Source: Morella rubra (Eukaryota > Streptophyta > Magnoliopsida > Fagales > Myricaceae). From it: 64,000 nucleotides of DNA. Both the position numbers and the translations under genes were made by a program. The stretch spans positions 22,476,280-22,540,279 of the forward strand of contig CM025852.1 of the NCBI GenBank assembly GCA_003952965.2, given 5' to 3'. Every line of letters begins with the position of its first letter. Positions within the stretch are counted from its first letter, which is position 1. Shown piece by piece: positions 26,501-37,308 of this stretch. The notes under the pieces were generated by a model, which did not search any database, was not told the DNA's origin, and saw nothing but the letters and a program-made list of their open reading frames with translations.

Positions 26501-29500
26501 GAATCTATGAGCTTCTTACTACAGCCACCACCCTTTTGCACGGAATGACTGCTGAAGGCTGCAGCTTCTTTCTGGCCACATCCTCAAAACAACCTTCTGT
26601 GAATCTAGTCCACTCATTTCGGCCAATTTCTTTACTGTTAATCTAGTAAAAAATGACCAGTTTTTTATTTATTTAAAGTTATATTTCCTTGATTTATTGT
26701 GATTTAGTTGGATCTAGTTCATGGTGAAATCAGGGTTGACTTGCACTTTTTTGGTTTTTTGTGATCTTCTGGACATATTTCTTGAAATTTGAAGCTCGAA
26801 ATGTTATACTGGGGACTTCAATTTAGTGTTGACACCATCTATTAACCTTGAAGTTTGTGGTATGTTGGCCAGTTAGTGGGAAGAGTGCACTTAAGGCCAA
26901 TCAATGGGAAAAGTGAAGTTAATGCTTAAGTTATGAAAAATTAGGTTTCAAGAATTTTTTTCCTTTGAAAATGATGCTTTAAATGGCTAGTAAACAAATG
27001 TATATAGGAGTTTGTAATTCTATTTACTTCTAATTTTTTTTCCTTTTACAGGTGGAGTCAACGCAGACTATGATACGTATTGTGGGGCTTTCGGCCACTC
27101 TCCCCAATTATTTGGAGGTCTCTTGGCAATACAATTGCTACATATCTTTACTTTTTCAGTAGCCTTTAGAAGTCAAATCTGAAACCTCTAATGCATTTTC
27201 ACATTGATGATGTGGCTCGTATCTCTTCATGAACACCCAGGTGGCACAATTTTTGAGAGTGAATCCAGAGGCAGGACTCTTCTTCTTTGATTCTAGCTAT
27301 CGTCCTGTGCCTCTTGCTCAACAGTATATTGGAATTAGTGAACAGAACTTTGCAGCTCGCAATGAATTGTTGAATGAGATATGCTATAAAAAGGTTTCTT
27401 CTTTCTGGATTGGCTCACATGTCTGTGGTTTGTTGGAGTGGCAATTTATGTTTATAATACTTCGTTGTGCCAGGTTGTTGATTCAGTGAGGCAAGGTCAT
27501 CAGGCAATGGTGTTTGTTCATTCACGAAAGGATACAGTAAAAACAGCTCAGAAATTGGTAACCTTCCACTTTCCATTAGAATATAATCAATTTGGATGTG
27601 TAGTTGCCTTGAAATCATTGTGTGCAAGTTTTCAATAAGGTTTCGTGAAATTATGTGGGCTTCTTATTTAAGAAAGCTTTGGATAGTCAAAGCAATTGAA
27701 TCGGCTATAACAATATGCAGTTATGCACCTTTTTGAAAACTCATAAAACTGTTCGGTACATGGATATGTTAAAAGGATCTGCTTATGTTCCTGAACTTTT
27801 GTCAGTACAAAGCTGTTATCAATGATGCCTATTACCGAAAACGAAAGATACTGTATTGTCTTCAAGCTTGCCCAGATAGATATGCATGCATCATAAAATG
27901 GCATATGTTGTTGAGTTTTTGAAGTGACAACATTGAGCAGGTTGAACTTGGCCGAAAATATGATGATTTGGAGCTCTTGAAGAATGATACACATCCCCAA
28001 TTTAACTTAATCAAGGTAACTGATATACTTCACTTTCTCTTGTTCTTATCACCAATTTTCTCCTTTTATTCATAGATCCCTCTATGGTTTTTCAGAGGGA
28101 AGTAGTTAAGTCCAGAAATAAAGATCTTGTTGAACTTTTTGAATATGGGATTGGTGTTCATCATGCTGGGATGCTACGTGCTGATCGAGGTTTGACTGAG
28201 CGGCTTTTCTCTGATGGACTCTTGAAGGTAGAACTCTTTCCATTTTCAGTCTTAGTTCAGCGCTTTTGGATTTTTGGTGAAGTTCTTGTGCATTAATGCA
28301 ATGTGCTGCTTTAGGTACTTGTTTGTACAGCAACTTTGGCGTGGGGAGTAAATCTGCCGGCTCACACTGTTGTTATTAAGGTTTGCAAATTGTTTTAATC
28401 TCAACTATAGAGTATGTTTGTTTTAGTTCAAATCAAGCAATTGAAGTTCGAATCCCATAAGCTGAGACAAAGTAAATGATAGCCTCGAAGGATAATATTT
28501 ATATTTTCCTCAAAATCAAATTCTTCACCTCTAAATCTCTCTATTTTACCCAAACAGAAAAGTTGGCTAGTGTTTTTACCCTCCTCTGCTGAAAAGTTTA
28601 GAAAGATACTGCAATGAAAATATCTCTCTGAGTCAGATTTTTCATCTTTTTTCTTGCTATTTGTCATAAGCAAATGCTTGACTTGTTCTTGGGTGCTGGC
28701 ATTGCATGTGCTAGTGTTGGTTTTTTGCTACCATGGGGATCCATCATCAATCAATCTTGTTCATTTTGTACAAATTCACAAGAGAACCCTTTTCTTTGAA
28801 AAACTGGATACTGTCTGGCTTTATTGACAGACAACTAGAATTAGGAGTTGTAATGTTCATTGCAACTTATCAAAGCCAGAAATTCTGTGTATGTGGTCAC
28901 TACTGTTACCTGCGATTCGTCTTGTTTTGCAGCCTAATGGCAGAATCTTGTGTGTGTGTGTGTGTAATTGGACACTGAACTGTTATATGCTCTGCTTTCT
29001 TCTTGCTTCTAGCCTGATTGCACCATTATCTTATTTATGAGTAATTTAGCTTCTATACAGGGGTAAGTCTATTATATCTTTTATGCTACATTCTCCCTGA
29101 CTGGTGTCATCCTTCAGGGGACACAATTATATGATCCGAAGGCTGGTGGGTGGCGAGATCTAGGCATGCTTGATGTTATGCAGGTAAGTGCTGAAATTTC
29201 CTCTGAGGAATACGTCTTGAAACAAGTTGACCTACCATTTCTGCAGTTTTTTATTTAGTGCATAGCTTTTTTCCTGTTCACATTGGTACCTCTGTTTTAG
29301 ATCTTTGGACGGGCTGGTAGGCCTCAGTTTGACAAAAGTGGTGAGGGCATCATCATCACTTCTCATGAGAAATTAGCATACTATTTGCGGTTGCTGACAA
29401 GTCAACTACCTATTGAAAGTCAGGTATTTATATGTCATTTGACCAATTCTGGGAGCTTGAAACATTTTCTTAGGGATGTATCTCCTGTTTTAGTGATGTT

Positions 29501-31993
29501 AAATAGGGCATGATCACTCAAAGAAGAATGAACTCTTAGACCATATATTGAGGTCCTAATCTATTTCATAATGACTACCTTTGGGTATTTAAAACTTACA
29601 GATGCCTTAAGTTATTGAAAAGAAGATGGATAGAAAGTTGGACACCTTTATGCAAATCTCTGGACCATGTTGAACTTGCTGTTACACATTCTATCTTCAT
29701 GTGTATATTTTATTAGAGATGGTTGGTGTTTGTAGATGTCTTTTGGTAACCTGTAGGTAGATCATCTGCACGAGAATTTAGAGAAGTTCGCAGCAGCTAA
29801 AATTTGCACTAAGTTAGGTAGTGTAGTTGGTCCAAATTTTGTGTATGCTGCAAGCTATGGTCACTTGAGAGATACAATCACTTTTGGTTTGCAATGAAAG
29901 CTCACAGATTTGTGAATTGTCTATCAGAACACCCAGATAGTGTGAAGAAAACCTAACTGTATGTCATCCATGAAGGTAAAATTTGCATGGCAATTTAGGT
30001 TGAAGACAGGAGAAAGGGGTAAAAAGTGAAAAGAAGAAAGAAAGATAACTTCTAGTTATTAATAAAAACTCCAGTGGTTCAATAACCTTTAAACAGCTTG
30101 GATTAAGAGCAATTGGACATTTATGCTTTTTTTTTAATCTTGAATGGGTTGGGGACAACCAGAGCCACAACAATGGTAATTTACTAGATTGAGAGTGCTG
30201 TTTATGATACAAGGTACTACAAATAGATGTAATAAAATAGACCGGATATAACGGTTGGGTTTCATGTTGTTAGTTATTCAAGTTATCAAGGCGTTTGTCA
30301 GATTGGAAAATGCACCTCAGTTAAACCAAATATATCGTTAGCCCCTATCTTTTGCCAAGCTAGTACAAAATGAGATGTTAAGTTGATACTGTTTGTTGCA
30401 GCTGGAGTCACAGGAAGGTGAACACAGATTTTGTGTGGTTTCAGATCTATTATTTGATGATGATGCTACTCATACTCATATGTGTTTTCCCTACACTACA
30501 AATTTTTTTCTCATCAACCGATCAAGCCTAAGCTTGTATTGTTGATGATTGGCTTACTTTTGCTTTGTAATTTTTTTTCTGCATATATGCAGTTCATTAG
30601 TTCCTTGAAAGATAATTTGAATGCGGAGGTAGCACTGGGTACAGTCACTAATGTTAAGGAGGCTTGTGCATGGCTGGGATATACATATCTTTTTATAAGA
30701 ATGAGGTTGAATCCCCTTGCATATGGTATTGGATGGGATGAGGTATGGTGGCTATTCTTATATATATATTCTCGTTTATTTATTTATCACTGATGCAAAT
30801 GCTATGTGAGATCTGATTTAACCTAGCTCCTTGTATAGCTTGACCACTAAATATAGAGACTCTTACAGGGTTGGACCCTTTCACCAATGTTTGGGAGTTT
30901 ATTAGTTTCCCTCCTTGTTGGGTTTTAAATTTTTCTTATTTTCTGGTAAATAGACTTCTATAGTACCCGTTTCAAATATTTCTCTCTTGTTTGTCATTTT
31001 GACTTTATTTGTTGATTAATGAATTAGAAAGTCCAATGAGTGTGATCTTGGATAGTAATGTGCACTTTTAAGTAGAAGTAGTGATGTGAAACCAGCCTAG
31101 ATGCAAATTACAGATAAGATCGACCCAGGATGAGTAGATTTGTCATGGGGTGGAAATTTTTTGTTAATCAGTCCAGTGAGAGGAATATGTTTCCCAAATT
31201 GGATATCCTTCAACGCTTGGTGTTTCCATTTTTTTAGCTCTCCCTTGGGCATGTTCTCTCCTCTTGGGTGGAACATCTGCATAATGCATATACTGTGAAC
31301 ACTTAGCTTGGAAGTCATGTCTGACATTTTACATTCCCTTTTGAGTCGTTGAACACATCATTGGATGTCTGTGTCGCGTGGATATTTTATGCAGTATCTA
31401 TTTTTTGTCTTTGGCAGGTTGTTGCAGATCCTTCTTTAAGTTTGAAGCAAAGAGCTCTTGTGACAGATGCTGCACGGGCACTTGACAAAGCAAAAATGAT
31501 GCGCTTTGATGAGAAAAGTGGCAATTTTTACTGTACCGAGCTTGGCCGCATTGCAAGCCACTTTTATATCCACTACTCTAGTGTTGAAACTTACAATGAA
31601 ATGTTGAGACGCCACATGAATGATACTGAGGTTATTGGTTATATTGCATTTGATACATGTTTTCTTATACAACATGGTGTGGTTTGGTTTGGCCACTTTA
31701 CCTTATGTTATTTAGCACAGTAATTAAGAGCACATGACCCATTCACCAATTTTTAGATTATCACTCTTGTTTTTTCTTGTCATAATTCTCTAGATGCAGA
31801 TCCTGATGATACACTGGAATTTATTATCCCAAGTCTTGTTTTTGGATACATTGTCATTTTAAATTACATATGTTGTGACAGTTTGTTGCTACTGTAGGTA
31901 ATTGACATGGTTGCCCACTCTTCTGAATTTGAAAATATTGCTGTTAGAGAAGAGGAACAGAACGAACTAGAAATGTTGGCACGCACATCTTGC
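20518..31993 (+). CDS. DExH14: DExH14/ASCC3-type Ski2-like RNA helicase, 5' half
   Basis: Twenty-three exons, all in phase, encode 1000 residues before the assembly gap: 20518-20627, 21083-21135, 21248-21404, 21712-22165, 22275-22340, 22641-22745, 22848-23150, 23981-24097, 24185-24244, 24994-25065, 25200-25316, 25409-25570, 27052-27117, 27241-27393, 27474-27557, 27941-28015, 28096-28227, 28315-28380, 29118-29183, 29301-29423, 30593-30742, 31418-31630, 31898-31993+. The start [20 protein letters not shown] matches Arabidopsis At5g61140. Cassette 1 has Walker A PTGAGKT (459-465), DEVH (569-572), SAT (606-608), GIGVHHAGM (736-744), [12 protein letters not shown] (768-779) and [10 protein letters not shown] (806-815), followed by a winged-helix region and the start of the first Sec63 domain. 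Relatives act as 3'-5' helicases: ASCC3 in alkylation repair and ribosome-quality control, Brr2 in splicing. The second cassette, about half of the expected ~2150 residues, is missing. Confidence 0.94.
23766..23890 (+). pseudogene. rpoB: Plastid rpoB fragment (NUPT) in helicase intron 7
   Basis: About 125 bp reads in frame as a piece of the plastid RNA polymerase beta subunit: [35 protein letters not shown]. Plastid rpoB has the same phrases with small differences, for example an E where this copy has K after SWV, and VV where it has MA. After DRLLR the similarity stops. It lies in the 830-bp intron between helicase exons 7 and 8 and is not needed for the helicase frame. The open frame continues upstream to 23662, but I cannot place that part in rpoB. 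It is a nuclear copy of plastid DNA and not a working gene. Confidence 0.85.
24587..24912. mobile_element. Possible MITE in helicase intron 9
   Basis: An AT-rich block in the intron between exons 9 and 10 begins near GTTTGCAAAC and ends near GTTTGCAAAC; the ends are similar when one is reversed. This looks like a short non-autonomous DNA element, but no clean target duplication was found. A 20-bp tandem repeat (TTTTGTCACTTAGACC) lies just before it at about 24557-24592. Confidence 0.4.
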
Positions 31994-32993
31994 NNNNNNN
32001 NNNNNNNNNNNNNNNNNNNNNNNNNNNNNNNNNNNNNNNNNNNNNNNNNNNNNNNNNNNNNNNNNNNNNNNNNNNNNNNNNNNNNNNNNNNNNNNNNNNN
32101 NNNNNNNNNNNNNNNNNNNNNNNNNNNNNNNNNNNNNNNNNNNNNNNNNNNNNNNNNNNNNNNNNNNNNNNNNNNNNNNNNNNNNNNNNNNNNNNNNNNN
32201 NNNNNNNNNNNNNNNNNNNNNNNNNNNNNNNNNNNNNNNNNNNNNNNNNNNNNNNNNNNNNNNNNNNNNNNNNNNNNNNNNNNNNNNNNNNNNNNNNNNN
32301 NNNNNNNNNNNNNNNNNNNNNNNNNNNNNNNNNNNNNNNNNNNNNNNNNNNNNNNNNNNNNNNNNNNNNNNNNNNNNNNNNNNNNNNNNNNNNNNNNNNN
32401 NNNNNNNNNNNNNNNNNNNNNNNNNNNNNNNNNNNNNNNNNNNNNNNNNNNNNNNNNNNNNNNNNNNNNNNNNNNNNNNNNNNNNNNNNNNNNNNNNNNN
32501 NNNNNNNNNNNNNNNNNNNNNNNNNNNNNNNNNNNNNNNNNNNNNNNNNNNNNNNNNNNNNNNNNNNNNNNNNNNNNNNNNNNNNNNNNNNNNNNNNNNN
32601 NNNNNNNNNNNNNNNNNNNNNNNNNNNNNNNNNNNNNNNNNNNNNNNNNNNNNNNNNNNNNNNNNNNNNNNNNNNNNNNNNNNNNNNNNNNNNNNNNNNN
32701 NNNNNNNNNNNNNNNNNNNNNNNNNNNNNNNNNNNNNNNNNNNNNNNNNNNNNNNNNNNNNNNNNNNNNNNNNNNNNNNNNNNNNNNNNNNNNNNNNNNN
32801 NNNNNNNNNNNNNNNNNNNNNNNNNNNNNNNNNNNNNNNNNNNNNNNNNNNNNNNNNNNNNNNNNNNNNNNNNNNNNNNNNNNNNNNNNNNNNNNNNNNN
32901 NNNNNNNNNNNNNNNNNNNNNNNNNNNNNNNNNNNNNNNNNNNNNNNNNNNNNNNNNNNNNNNNNNNNNNNNNNNNNNNNNNNNNNNNNNNNN
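31994..32993. other. Assembly gap of 1000 N
   Basis: Exactly 1000 undetermined bases, which is a placeholder length and not a measured one. It interrupts helicase exon 23 after the codons for ARTSC. Confidence 0.99.
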
Positions 32994-33545
32994 GTGAACT
33001 TCTTTAGCTTCTTCAAAGATATTCTCCCTTTCTATTCCCTTCTCTCTCTCGAGCTCCACGATTCGACATGGAGGCCTTCTCTCCGACAGCATCAAGATGT
33101 AGTCAGGTGTCTAAGATGACCGAGAAAAATAAGATATATTTTTGCCTTAATTAGTGCTCACAATAATCTTTGTTAGAAATGCCTCTAGAGTCCATTTGAT
33201 TAGACACTATAGTAATTGTTGTGAGAGATATATGATACTAGATTGCATATGCTAATATTTGCTCCACTTTCAAATCTTAACTAACCCTGCCAAAACTTTT
33301 TTCTGTTGAACCAAAGAAGCTGAATCTCACAGCTCATCTACCAAAATCGCAAAGGAGACAAATCGCTAGGAGATCTGGCAAATAAATAATGCAAAGGTCG
33401 AAGCTTACTTCAATTAAGTGGAGGAAGCTTAGTTCATGTTTCAAAACAACGCAAAGCAAAAGGGTTTGAAGATTTGTTTGCTTGCGCCGGGAGGGGGGAA
33501 TTTGAGACACTTTTGGAAGGGGCATGGATACACGAGGGAGAAGAC

Positions 33546-33743
33546 TTACATGACGTTTGGCAAACCAAAATTTTAACCCCTAAAATTTTATTATCATTAT
33601 AAAAATTTCTTTCTCTTCACAATTTCACAAACTTTTTTTCACATTTTCACCAATTTTTTCATTCTCTCTCTTTAACTTTTTACTAACTTTTAAAATTTTA
33701 CCTTAAAATTTCACTAAATTTTTATTTCCAAATGCCATGTAAT
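33546..33743. mobile_element. Short AT-rich MITE-like element
   Basis: About 200 bp bounded by GTTTGGCAAACC and a reversed, degraded version near CCAAATGCC. It contains AAAATTTTA blocks and a C/T-rich centre. A related sequence in the opposite orientation lies at about 35430-35612. No target duplication was confirmed. Confidence 0.45.
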
Positions 33744-34349
33744 GTGCGAAATGCAACTTTCAGTTGAGTGTGTCACACCCCAACTTTTTTTTTTTTTTTT
33801 TTAAGAAACTGATCGAGTTATCACAATAAAAAGTTGTATAAAGTTGTAACGGATTGTTCATAATTTGTTGTAAAAAGTTATGAAAGTTGAAAATAATATT
33901 ATAATATATATATATATATATTTTAAGAAACCGAGTTATAATAGAGTGCTTAAAACGCGCGTCCTTTACAAATAAAATGCTGCATTTTTTGCTGTTGCGA
34001 AATCCTTTAACGCACAGGTTGATTCATTGAACGCAACGTTTTCATTTATGTTTGCTCCTACATCCCCAATGCCATAACCTTCAGCAACTGCTCCTACAAC
34101 GACCTCATACAAAAACTAGATCAATCCCACATTGGTTGGGCGAAGCAAAAGAAGTGCAAAGCAATTAATTGCATGAGTATCAAGTCTCACATTAAATCCT
34201 TGAAATTCGACTTTTATAAACACTTGGCATTCGTAGGGGCATTACAAACGGTTAAAGGCCTACTTAGAAATGCTATGTGCTGCCGCAGCATTGTGTCATG
34301 TGGACCCTTACGTCGGATGAAGTCGTAGAAAAGAATATTCTTGTGACTA

Positions 34350-34914
34350 GGGTGCGTACCAGAACGGATGAAACCGGATTGATTTATTTTGATTCCGATT
34401 TCGATAATCACAGGAATTAAATATTTGACTCCGGTTCTATTTTGATAATACTGGAATGAAATTGAAATTTTCAAAATTAGAAACTGAAATTTTTAATTTC
34501 ATTATATGGGCTTTTTTGGCTAGATTTTTTTTGCCCTAAAAATGCTTTTTAGGTGTTTTGGGCCTTAATTTTGCACAAATTGTGTTTTCGTTATACATCA
34601 TAAATTAATAATAAATCAAATGTAAAATAAATATTCATCTAAAATATAAAATAAAATTACATCATTCTAAAATTATAGGCATCAAAAAAGGTTTTGAGCC
34701 CTATTTTAAAATTACAATGTTTTAAACTATATCTAAAATAAAATAAACATTCACCCAAAATTTAAAGTAAAATTAAAGGTTTTGAGCCATAAAAAAAACC
34801 GGTTCCGATTCCAAAACATGTAAAATATAAATTCTAATTCTAATATGTGCTGGAATCGGAACCGGAATTACGATACTGAAATTTTGATTTTAGCCTGAAT
34901 TTTTTACCCACCCT
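34350..34914. mobile_element. Probable non-autonomous hAT-like element
   Basis: About 565 bp whose ends are AGGGTGCGTA and TACCCACCCT, complementary at 9 of 10 positions. Inside, phrases such as GATTCCGATTTCG and GAATCGGAACCGG mirror each other. No transposase. A matching 8-bp flank was not found, so the exact edges may be off by a few bases. Confidence 0.55.
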
Positions 34915-35429
34915 CACTCGAGACTCTCTTCCTAACTCGGTTTCAATGGCAGAATCAAAGAATTTTAGGAAAATACAGTTTTTATCCACTTTCTTTTACA
35001 GTTTGTAGTCTCAAATTACCAAGTTCGATATTTTATTTATGCTCTTAACGTTATTTGACTTTTTTAAAGACATAATCGGTATTTTGTATTAAAAAAAAAA
35101 TAATTTTCTGTCTAATTTGAGAAATAAGTAGATTAATGCGTAATGTGTTAGAGAATAATAATATGTAGATAAATCATAAAATGCCTCCAATGTGATAGTT
35201 TAAGAGGTAAATTAAATAGTTTGTGGGGAAAAAAAATTCTTTCGAAAAATTTTAGTAGAGTGCGGTGGTAATCTAATTTTAACCGCTCAAAATATAAACA
35301 CCCTAGTTTGATTGTTTTCCTTTTGCGGTGGCATTTCGAAGATATCCTGCTGTTTCATGGCAGCCAAACATCAGCGAAAGAAACTATTTGTCAAGAGTAC
35401 TGTTTGATCCTTTACCAAATTAGCATATT

Positions 35430-35612
35430 AGCATAGTATTTGGGAGTAAAATTTTAACAGATTAAAATTTTAGGAGTTGGTAAAAAGGTAGAGTGAGAGA
35501 ATAAAAAAATAAATGTAAAATTAAAAAAAAATTTATAAAAAATTGAAGAAAAAAAAAATATATAACGATAATAAAATTTTAAACGTTAAAATTTTAGTTT
35601 AACAAACACTGT
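35430..35612. mobile_element. Short AT-rich MITE-like element, inverted relative
   Basis: A relative, in opposite orientation, of the element at 33546-33743, recognised by paired AAAATTTTAAC blocks at both ends and an A/G-rich centre. No target duplication was confirmed. Confidence 0.45.
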
Positions 35613-37095
35613 ATTAAGTAAGAACTGTGTCCCATTCATCATCCGGTGATAAGAAACGCACGTCGCAGCCCAGTTTGTGCACCATGCAACAATGACACGT
35701 GTTATGTAGTGAGAGAACGGGGGAAACATTAATAAACGACATGCCCCACGACAACGATCGGTATGGCAACCCAATATATACACTTGGGGGAGTCAGTATC
35801 GCAGTGAGTAGTCTGATTTGAAGAACAAGTTGAGCAAAGTAACAAGTCAAGACAAAGGCCTCCTGCCCAAATTCACTGTCAACTAGTTGACACGTGTTAG
35901 GCACATATCAAGATCTTCTTCGCATTGTTACTCGACCCATTGCGAAAAGAAGAAAAAGAAAAAAAAGCACAATATACATCGAGTGTCGAAGATTTTTCAC
36001 GAAAAAAAGATTGGGTTAAAAATGGATGGACAAGATTTAAAATAATACATTTAAAGACTAAATTTTTTTTTTATCTTGTATCTCATTAAATGAAGTGGTT
36101 AAATTCAGGTGTATTGTTTTAAATTCTGAGTGTCTTTTTGAGTAATTTTAAATATATTTTTTTTAACATAATCTCAACATTACTCGATAAATAATTTGAG
36201 TAATATTAAATATTGTAAAATTCATATGTTGTGTTTATCTTTTTAAATTAAATCTAATAAATATAGAAGATCTTGATCAAGAATAAGAGCATCGCTTTGA
36301 CATTTATATTTTTGTTAAATGGTAGAAGATCCTTAATCTTACCAATTTTTCACTGTTCACAACGCGATCTAGCAGATTTTTTCTGTCTTGAATCCATCAA
36401 ACATGTTTAGTGTACTTTATGTTAGTGTAATTTACAAGTTATAGCAAGTGGCAACACTTCCTTCCTTGCCAAGTGATTAGCCTAGTAGTACTACTAGCAT
36501 CTAGCTATTTTTATTCTTTTTTCTTACAAAAAATATTGTTATTCTTTTTTCCATGGTTCTTCCACGCAATTTTGCAAAATCCTTTTGACTATTGTTCTTT
36601 TGTTCACACATTGTATCACTATTTATTCGAAAGTATTCCTAAAGCAATTTTAAATTACAGTTTTGGGAATTTTTTTCTTTAATTCGGACAAAATGTGAAA
36701 AATTCCAACATTAAAAAGGAGAGACCGTTGCAGTTTAGTGTTGCCAGACTATGGCACATGGTTTCATGTGCTGAACTTTAGCTTTGTCATTTTTCTGTTC
36801 CCCCTAGGGAGCCCCCGACTCGATGCTTTGAGCGTTCAAAAACCCTTTGCTGAAATTCTTTGCTCTCTGCCACTGTTTACCCACGCTCGGCTCCCGCATA
36901 CGCTCACGGACTCGTAGATCAGTAGATCACAATCAGTTCGCCTGCTTTTTTCATTTCGTTATTAGCTTCCTAGATAGAGTACCCAAAGATTCCGAGTGTT
37001 GTCCCTCTCTTCGTTCTTGATTGGTTCACGGAAGTGTGTATTTGTATATGCTGTAGGGGAGAGTTCATTGCTTCATATATTGAAATTTGGCGGAC

Positions 37096-37308
37096 GGCCC
37101 AATTGAGCTAAAACTGGCCCAAGTGAGCTAAAACTAGTATGATATGCTGCAAAGCCTTGTGCCGGTGCTTTGTCGATTGAATCTGGGATATGGTCCAGTG
37201 TGAATTCGTGACTTGCCTATGTCTTTGATGGCTTGTTGACTGAATCTGGAATCTTGGTCGGTGTGTATTCTTAGTTTGGTGGTGAATTGTGGAAGGAAAC
37301 GGCGGAAG
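37096..37308 (+). promoter_or_regulatory. GAUT11 leader with upstream ORFs and repeats
   Basis: Two 20-bp tandem repeats (37096-37115, 37116-37135) are followed by short ORFs starting at 37139 (13 codons), 37144 (19 codons) and 37219 (6 codons), all ending before the main ATG at 37309. If this sequence is in the mRNA, the upstream ORFs should lower translation of the main frame. A leader intron could remove them. Confidence 0.5.

Larger units (their letters stand above)
32994..37095. other. Repeat-rich intergenic DNA after the gap
   Basis: No exon of the missing helicase half was recognised here. A short open frame starts at 33069 (MEAFSPTASRC, 28 codons) behind a CT-rich stretch and could be the edge of a gene lost in the gap, but support is poor. 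The rest holds short AT-rich elements. The last part, from about 36800, is probably the GAUT11 promoter and leader. Confidence 0.5.

Noticed and set aside
28440..28500. GTTCGAATCCC phrase as the T-arm of a tRNA
   Set aside because: No matching acceptor, D or anticodon arms around it; it lies in a helicase intron.
31907..33095. Open frames of 335-383 codons over the gap
   Set aside because: They consist of undetermined bases; only the first 96 bases of exon 23 are real coding sequence.
33069..33155. Short frame MEAFSPTASRC after the gap as a new gene
   Set aside because: Only 28 codons, no family similarity, and the left context is missing in the gap.
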